From positions 3,410,001-3,474,000 of the forward strand of contig JAAROD010000015.1 in NCBI GenBank assembly GCA_012274445.1: 64,000 nucleotides of DNA, written 5' to 3'. The translations under genes were made by a program, and so were the position numbers. How positions within the stretch are numbered: position 1 is the first letter of the stretch; the number at the start of each line of letters is the position of its first letter. The notes below the pieces were generated by a model that made no database searches, was not told the origin of the DNA, and saw only the letters and a list, made by a program, of their open reading frames with translations. This stretch comes from Sclerotiophoma versabilis. Lineage: Eukaryota; Ascomycota; Dothideomycetes; Pleosporales; Didymellaceae. Shown here piece by piece: positions 57,386 through 64,000 of the stretch.

Positions 57386-58444
57386 ATGTCAACCGACTCG
57401 ATACCGAAGACACAGATCGCTGGCTGGGTTGACGAGCCAGGTCCAGATTGCGTCCTCCAAATCCGCAACGACGTGCAAGTGAAACAACCGGGCGAGAACG
57501 AAGTCCTCGTCAAGATCGAATGCTCCGGCATCTGCCACTCCGACTGCCACGCGCTGCAGGTTAAGGGCAAATATGAACAAGTCCCGGGTCATGAAGGAGT
57601 TGGCAAGGTCGTCAAGCTTGGTCCTGGTGCGTCTGAAGATCTGCTTGGCAAGAGGGTGGGTATGAAGTGGCTTTGGAGCGCATGCAAGGAGTGCAGCAGC
57701 TGCAGGGCGGGCAAGGCCAACCATTGCGCGAAGCAAGTCAATTCCAGTCGCCAGGTATGGGGAACGCTGCAGCAGTATGCCGTCGCACATGCCGACTTCG
57801 TGACGCCAATCCCAGATGGAGTTAAGAGCGAGGTCGCAGCGCCGCTGCTGTGCGCTGGCCTGAGTCTAGCAGGCGCGGTATCGAAGCTTGCGCCCGATGT
57901 TATGCCTGGCGACTATGTTGCAATTGTTGGTGCTGGAGGTGGCCTCGGACACATCGGCGTACAAATTGCAAGTTTGAAGGGATACAAGGTCATTGGTATA
58001 GACAGTGGGGCGGACAAGGAGAAGCTATGCAAAGAGATGGGCGCAGTAGGCTTTGTCGACTATGCCAAGCAAGACGTTGTTCAGGCAGTCAAAGACCTGA
58101 CAGATGGAGAAGGTGCGCATGGTGTGATCTGCGTTGCTGGTAGCGAGAGGGCGTACGAGCAGGCGCCGGCACTCGTCAGGAACAGTGGCGTTTTCGTGTG
58201 TGTCGGTTTGCCGCCAGATACGTACATGTTTCCCATGTCACCGATCCACATTGCGAACCGGGGATTGATTATCAAGGGGTCTTCAACTGGAACCGCTGAG
58301 CAGATGAAGGAGCTTCTGCAGTTAGCGCTGGAAGGCAAAATCACACCCAAGATTGAGGTGTATGATTTCGAGGATTCGCCCAAGATCATACAGGAACTGA
58401 TGCGCTATGAGGTGACTGGAAGAAAGGTTGTGCGTGTGCCATGA
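57386..58444 (+). CDS. Zinc-dependent alcohol dehydrogenase
   Basis: A single exon encodes 352 residues, the usual length for fungal ADH1-like enzymes. The catalytic zinc ligands are seen in C-S-G-I-C-H-S-D, G-H-E-G-V-G and the C-A-G-L-S segment. The structural zinc loop is C-K-E-C-S-S-C-R-A-G-K-A-N-H-C. The NAD-binding fold has G-A-G-G-G-L-G-H. The C-terminus (G-R-K-V-V-R-V-P) is intact. It interconverts primary alcohols and aldehydes with NAD; ethanol is the likely substrate but is not proven by sequence. No signal peptide is seen, so it is cytosolic. Confidence 0.93.
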   Translation: MSTDSIPKTQIAGWVDEPGPDCVLQIRNDVQVKQPGENEVLVKIECSGICHSDCHALQVKGKYEQVPGHEGVGKVVKLGPGASEDLLGKRVGMKWLWSACKECSSCRAGKANHCAKQVNSSRQVWGTLQQYAVAHADFVTPIPDGVKSEVAAPLLCAGLSLAGAVSKLAPDVMPGDYVAIVGAGGGLGHIGVQIASLKGYKVIGIDSGADKEKLCKEMGAVGFVDYAKQDVVQAVKDLTDGEGAHGVICVAGSERAYEQAPALVRNSGVFVCVGLPPDTYMFPMSPIHIANRGLIIKGSSTGTAEQMKELLQLALEGKITPKIEVYDFEDSPKIIQELMRYEVTGRKVVRVP

Positions 58445-58885
58445 TCAGAATCCAGCCATACGTTTGAGAGGTTGTCGAGGTGTATCGAATATGCTTGTAG
58501 TTGAGAACGGGTACTAACAGGTCTATCGAGGTTGAGCGAGGTGTTGTGGGGCTGAGGTTTCGGATTCCATTGCCGGAGTCGCTGATGTAGTAAATAGCAT
58601 CAACACATGGCAGGTTCATCCTAGTACAACCTCACACTCCGTCGTGTTAGCTTCTTCCGCATGTTCTGGAATCAATCGGCATGATACGCCATCTTCCTCT
58701 TCAGCCCAAAGAACGTTGTGGAACTCGCAAAGAGAGCCATTCTGCGTTCGTTTCGGCCGAGGTAGGACGCTTCCTCGAGGTTCCCGTTTACAAGGAAGTA
58801 GAGTAGTCGTCAGATGGTATTGTCACGTTCGCGCTTCTCATCACTTGAACCCCAAGATTGAACGCAAGCCAGGCAGTAGTGGCCC
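58445..58885. other. Intergenic between convergent genes; no gene seen
   Basis: The interval contains the 3' flanks of the alcohol dehydrogenase and the P-loop kinase. Overlapping short frames lack features. Confidence 0.55.
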
Positions 58886-59506
58886 TTATACTACCTCAAT
58901 TAAGATCTCACCTTCACCCTCCGGATCTTCGAAGCCACTCCAGTACATGTTGAACGTCTCCCTGCCAATGTCTAGTGCATTATCAGCAGTCTTTTCAGCC
59001 CTGCTTCTCTTGCAAATCCTTTCCCACAGCATTTCCTTATCTTTCGCTTGTAGGAACACGAGCACAACTCTGGCGCCGCCCTCCTCAGCGATCCTACGCC
59101 ACTGGTCTCTGTCCTCCTTGGCATAGCATGATCGTTCGAAAGCAATGTCCTTTCCTTCAACTAGTAGCTTGCGAAAATTCTCAAGGTAGACAACATCGGC
59201 TTCGTCATTATACTGGTCATATAGAAAGGTGGATGCTGGATAATCGACACCGTAAATGCCATGCGCCTTGAAGATGATGTCGTCGATGGAAATTCTCACG
59301 AAGTGCGGGTAGTGCTTTAGGACTGACTTTACGAGCGTGGTCTTACCAGCCCCTTAAATTATCAGCCTGACTGGAGATATGGCTTTATGATTGGGAGACC
59401 TACCTGCGAGACCGCATGTCATGAGTACTACAGGACGAGGATCTGAAGGTGTGCGCTGTAGATGCGGCAGGAGTGTTGGGGGCACCTTAAGCTTAGGTTC
59501 TGTCAT
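58886..59506 (-). CDS. Small P-loop ATPase/kinase (AAA_33-like)
   Basis: The exons are 59404-59506 and 58886-59352 (51-bp intron gtaggt to tttaag), giving 189 residues. The intron lies inside the Walker A motif, and splicing creates G-L-A-G-A-G-K-T-T. The I-S-I-D-D-I-I-F segment and the lid-like A-F-E-R-S-C-Y-A and R-I-C-K-R-S-R-A-E stretches are as in small phosphotransferases with an AAA_33 fold. The substrate is unknown; nucleotides, nucleosides or small metabolites are possible. It is probably cytosolic. Confidence 0.8.
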
Positions 59507-60307
59507 CGTCCTCATAAACACCTTTTCTGGTTACTCTTTGTAAGTCAACTGGATCAAGGCGGTTGCTATGTGGCATCGATCGATGCTGTGCAAGGTCTGG
59601 GAGGCTGACTCATTATGGCTGGGCGATGTGTGTAAGACGCGTCAAAGCCTGATATGCACTGTCGGTCGGTGTACCTGCTTGGCTATCACCGGTCAGCCGG
59701 TCATCATGTACCTGCAGTAAAGATCATGCGCTGTGTCCATGGTGATACGCGTGGTTGGTGAGAAGGAGGGCGCAGATGCGGGGAAGCAAAGCCGCAGCTG
59801 GAATGATCGACAACGTCTGAACATCCTGCGTCCCATTGATGCGCCATCCATCAATAACGTTCCTTCATTTTTGCGGGTAAAGTTACTTCATCAACAGGCC
59901 TCCACAGGCACAGCAGATCGACACGGCTCAATTGAGACGCTTGAGGCTGCGACACGGTCGGTGCTGATGTATACGGTCGGCCTTGGGCGGCAGGCGTCCA
60001 CCGTTTAAACTAGCCTCTCGCGACACCTCACCCTTGGTCGACGCTTGTACGTTTATCCGGTATTGGACCAGGAACAAGGCCAGTAAAATGCTTCGGAACC
60101 GTCGTAGACCCCACGCAACCGCCTGCCGCAGCGCTTGACCAGCCGCGCTCCCGCGCTCAAGCAACAAAGACATGCTTTTGGCAAGAAGATGCTTAAAAAT
60201 GGCGACGGAAGGCGTTTTTTTTTATATACAGCCCAGTATTGGTTTTAAACTGATAAAACACGTCGACCAATACCTACTGCTTCAAGAAACCCTCGCATAT
60301 CAATAAA
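59507..60307. other. Divergent intergenic region; no gene seen
   Basis: The region holds promoters of the kinase (-) and the carboxypeptidase (+). An A/T-rich box (gttttttttt...atata) lies about 90 bp upstream of the carboxypeptidase ATG and could be a core promoter. Frames at 59733-60173 are not convincing. Confidence 0.5.
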
Positions 60308-62261
60308 ATGGTCATACAGCGCACTTTCGCAGCGCTGAGCACCTTCGCTCTTGCTGCATTAGCGGCTTTCCCTTCAACGCCAAGGAACGTCACTGTTGTA
60401 CAATCTGCCAAGTTTCCTGGTGTATCAATCTCTTTCAAGGAGGTAAGATGTGCCTAAAACATACCACTAGTGCAGTACTGATGGCGTTCAGACTAGCATA
60501 TGTGAGACTACTAAAGGTGTCAGAGGCTACAGTGGCTACGTAAACCTCCCGATAGACCGATCGAAGAACCGCAACTACGAAAGCCATATCTTCTTCTGGT
60601 TCTTCCAAGCTCGAAACGACGCAGACAATGCTCCGCTCTCCATCTGGCTTCAAGGAGGTCCCGGTGTGCCATCAACCCAGGCTGCTGTTGGCGAAAACGG
60701 CCCATGTATCGTTCTGGAAGACTCCAAGACAACGAAGCTTGACCCATGGTCGTGGAATGACAAAGTGAACATGATGTATATCGATCAACCAGTCCAGGTC
60801 GGCTACTCTTACGACAAGCTCGTCAATGGCACCCTAGACGTCGTTGCATCTCCCTTTGCGTACAAACCAGGAAATTTCTCACAGACTGGAGTGCCAGAGA
60901 CAAACCTCACTTTCCTAACAGGCACATTTCCATCTCGAAATCTCTATAGCGCTCCGAACACATCAGTGGCAGCTGCACCTTTCATCTATGACTTCATGCA
61001 AACGTGGATGCAAGAGTTCCCTGGGTACAAGTCGAAAGACAATCGCTTCAGCATCTGGGGAGAGTCATATGCAGGACACGTCAGTAGATGCTCGTTGTTG
61101 TCTCTGCATGGTGCTAATTAATTTGTAGTACAATCCCATCTATGCGAGTTACTTTGAACAACAGAATGACCTTATAGCTGCCGGAAAACTCAATGGGTCG
61201 GCTGTGGAACTTCATGTCGACACCATCGGGCTTGTCAATGCCTGCATTGACATTGATACCCAGATTGACTACTATCCAGAGTTTGCTTACAAGAATACGT
61301 ACGGTTTGCAGCTCATCAATGAGACGCAGTACGAGTCAGCTCTTGCAGCCTCGCCACAGTGCAAGAACTTGACAGCGGCTTGCAGAGCTTTGGCGGATGT
61401 GAAGGATCCAGGTGGTTTGGGCAATCAGCCAGATGTTAACCAAGCTTGTCTTGGTGCTTTTATGTACTGCTTCTCCAACTTGCACGATGATTTCTACAAG
61501 TCGGGTGTAAGTGGAAACCAAAGTCCTGATGTAGATTGTTGTTAACAACCTTGCAGCGAAACCAGTTTGACATCGCCACACCGACTCTCCCCGAATCTTT
61601 CCCTCCAAAATGGGCCGCCGGTTACCTGAATGATGCCGAAATCCAACAAGCGCTAGGCGTGCCGCTGAACTGGACGGGTCAGTCAATTCCCGTTGCAATC
61701 GGCTTCAACGCGACAGGCGACTTCATACTCGGCAATGGGCTCAAGAAGCTCCGAAATCTCCTCGAAAAAGGTGTCAAAGTGACACTTGTCTACGGTGATC
61801 GCGACTACCAGTGCAACTGGCTCGGCGGTGAAGCCATCAGCCTTGCGCTAGGTTCTGCTGACTTTGAGAAGGCCGGGTACGCTCACTTTGAGACAAACTC
61901 TACGTACCTGGGAGCTCTTGTGCGGCAGCATGGAAACTTGTCGTTCGCGCGGGTTTTCCAAGCTGGTCATGAGACGCCATACTACCAGCCAGAAACTGCA
62001 TACCAGATCTTCAATCGGGTCATGTTCAACAAGGACGTGGCTACCGGGAAAGAATCTGCTGCCAACTACTCCAGCTGCGGATTGAGCTCGGCGTGGACTG
62101 AGTCCGTGCTGCATCCCGATAACGAGCCTGCGCAGTGCTACCTGTGGGATATTTTAGAGACCTGCACGAAGACAGAAGAGGCTGTTTTGAGGAGTGGGAA
62201 CGCTATCGTGAAGGACTTCATTTTGGTGGGACAGGTCGGAGGCAACATCACCACTGCATGA
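60308..62261 (+). CDS. Secreted serine carboxypeptidase (S10)
   Basis: The exons are 60308-60442, 60492-61079, 61129-61506 and 61557-62261, giving 601 residues. Introns are 49-50 bp with good signals. The first 18-20 residues form a signal peptide (A-L-S-T-F-A-L-A-A-L-A-A-F). The S10 landmarks are W-L-Q-G-G-P-G, the catalytic Ser in W-G-E-S-Y-A-G-H (ending at a splice site), the catalytic Asp in V-Y-G-D-R-D-Y-Q-C-N-W, and the catalytic His in Q-A-G-H-E-T-P-Y-Y-Q-P. Many N-x-S/T sites suggest glycosylation. It cleaves C-terminal residues from peptides in acidic vacuoles or outside the cell. The sequence around the nucleophile is complete, so it should be active. Confidence 0.93.
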
Positions 62262-63898
62262 TATCTGAATAGAGTGCGCCAAAGAATGCGATACGACAGG
62301 TCTCTTCTTCAAGCTTCAACACAAGGCCAGAATGCTGACGAGAAGGCTTGCAAGCGAGTAGTGTACAGTCGGTGCCCCAGGTATCCAGGAACCCCGATGT
62401 TTGCCAGCATATGCTCGACATGATATGTAGCTGGACTAAAAGCTCGGAGGATCAATTGATCTTAACGTCTCCCCAAAAGAAAACGTAACCGCTCACAGAC
62501 CGCTCGCAATCATAAACAGCAGCATTGTGCAAGAGGCTGTCAGGTAAGGATAGTAAACACATATAGGTGTGAACGACACAGCGAACTGTGCACTCTAGGC
62601 GAGCTGGTCGAGATTATTTGCGCCTGATGGTAGCACGTCGAATCTCAGTCCGTTTAATCTAGGCTCGACGGCCATACAAGGCATACCTGTAAGTACAGGT
62701 GGATAATTCCTGCAAAAAGGTCTATGTAGATACCAATGGTCAATCCAAGAAGGTAGCAGTCTATGCACAGGCCTAAGAAAAAGGGGAGGCTTTTCATCAG
62801 AGATGAGCAAGTGCAGGGCTCACAAGCATCGTCGGGCAAGAAAGAAGATTCCATTCTTGAGTCAACTCGAGAATATTAGGCAACCTAAGAAGCGACGATT
62901 ACCACGAGCAAGGTAGGGGACATGTCGAGGCCCGTGGATAGAATGTACTGACATCGTGCAGCAGCGGCAACATTCAACATTGAGGCGAAGACCGCGGACG
63001 ATGAGCCATCTGTCAAGAAGACAATGTGGAAACCACGACAGTGTTGAAGATGTGTCAAAAAGTGCAAGACCGTAAAGGCATGTACAAGGGCGGTGATGAT
63101 CTCGAACATGTTCCGAGCCGTGGATTCTGGCATGACTTCAAGGGACCTGATAGGACTTTGCTGGATGGCCGGGTTTGGGTGAAAACTTTTGGACGATTGA
63201 AGCAGCATTCTGGTGGGATAACACATATAGTTTTGCCCTCAGTCCGTCTTATTCACATCGCCGCGATATTCATGTTGAAAACTGCAATGATGAAATAATG
63301 GGTTTGTGTAAGGGAAGGTGCTTCAGCCTTAACGTCTTTTACCGTCGTAAGGCCAATAGAATTATAATAGGAGCGACAGTAGTTTGATAAAACATCATGA
63401 AGCTGTGACTTATAGAACGTATGTGGTTCAGGGCAGATGGATCAATCAGGAGATGAGATTGACGAGGTTAAGGACAAGCACATTCAATGAGGCTTAGCGT
63501 TCTTGGCAAGACGCGAGATTGCGCGTCTCCACACCTTTCAATAACGATTTTCACGATCGCAAACGCTGCAGAGCCCTAATAGCTAAAGTGTTTGTCACTT
63601 CTTCATGAGCGCCTGTGCAACGACAATCCGCATCTTTAGGTTTTCTATCTAAGTCTGCGGATGACCGCGGAACTGGGGAACTTTTGCCGAAGCGTCCCGC
63701 AGCCGCACTAACTCCACGATGACGATCATCGTTCTAACTTGAGCGATTTTGTCATTTACAGGAGTGCATCTCTATTCCAACCTCTACACTTCATATCGCT
63801 ATCCGTGAAGAGCCGGGCTCTCCATACAACGTTCGAGCCTTTGTAGTTATCACTTACATATTGCGCTGATTGCCCTGCGCGACGAACACCTGATCACC
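62262..63898. other. 1.6-kb intergenic stretch; no gene seen
   Basis: Short frames on both strands (for example 62595-62854, 62885-63226, 63026-63298) do not resemble proteins. The last part is the promoter of the gene starting at 63899. Confidence 0.5.
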
Positions 63899-64000
63899 AT
63901 GGTCGACGCCACCCCGAAGAGGAGCGGCCTTCGCGCCATGTTTGGGATGCGACCAAGTACTCCGAAAGAGGCAGGAACACGCAAAAAACTGACAAAGAAG
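63899..64000 (+). CDS. N-terminal fragment of a gene cut by the window end
   Basis: The ATG at 63899 opens 34 codons that reach the window edge. The visible part is basic and Lys/Arg/Thr/Pro-rich (M-V-D-A-T-P-K-R-S-G). The start is supported by the coherent reading frame and the coding-like composition after a non-coding stretch. Nothing can be said about function. Confidence 0.5.
   Translation, partial: MVDATPKRSGLRAMFGMRPSTPKEAGTRKKLTKK

Noticed and set aside
1..64000. CRISPR arrays, bacterial-type operons, rRNA genes
   Set aside because: No direct-repeat and spacer pattern, ribosome-binding sites or rRNA sequence are seen; the gene structure is eukaryotic throughout.

Overview
The window is nuclear DNA of a filamentous ascomycete. 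Short GT-AG introns of about 45-80 bp, A-T-rich blocks with the signature of repeat-induced point mutation (RIP), and the gene repertoire (cutinase, CAP protein, DUF3435/FluG-type gene, HET-E-like WD40 remnant) fit a Dothideomycete, probably Pleosporales. The species is inferred from gene style only; I could not run a search.

The window has two compartments. From 1 to about 13.2 kb it is accessory and repeat-rich. It starts with a block of about 2.8 kb so rich in TA dinucleotides that no frame stays open. A secreted cutinase with a Ser/Ala-repeat tail follows, then a poorly readable stretch, then a broken gene for a small secreted protein. Next is a nine-unit WD40 array damaged by RIP. Last is a long antisense DUF3435 (tyrosine-recombinase-like) gene with C-terminal C2H2 fingers. 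Its frame is intact across five exons except for three stop codons. From about 13.7 kb to the end the DNA is ordinary, gene-dense and mostly single-copy.

Housekeeping genes, in order: ELP2 (-), URM1 (+), a Tdp1-family phosphodiesterase with ubiquitin-interacting motifs (+), an F-box/LRR-like protein (+), a four-helix membrane protein (-), VPS23/TSG101 (-), NFS1 (-), a BAR-SH3 Rvs167-type protein (+), a DsbA/FrnE-like oxidoreductase (+), a secreted CAP protein (-), the Mediator kinase SSN3/CDK8 (-), an MFS sugar transporter (+), GTP cyclohydrolase II (+), a CAF16-type ABC ATPase (-), two or three poorly known genes at 43-45 kb, a 2999-residue Fmp27/BLTP2-type lipid-transfer protein (+), a zinc alcohol dehydrogenase (+), a P-loop kinase (-), a secreted S10 serine carboxypeptidase (+), and the first 34 codons of a gene that runs off the end.

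Three genes belong to one chemistry. ELP2 (Elongator) and URM1 (sulfur carrier) are divergent, with start codons 186 bp apart, and NFS1 (the sulfur donor) lies 10 kb away. Together they serve formation of mcm5s2U at the tRNA wobble position. For spliced genes the coordinates span start codon to stop codon, and the exons I deduced are in the evidence. In every spliced CDS called as intact, the exon lengths sum to a multiple of three.
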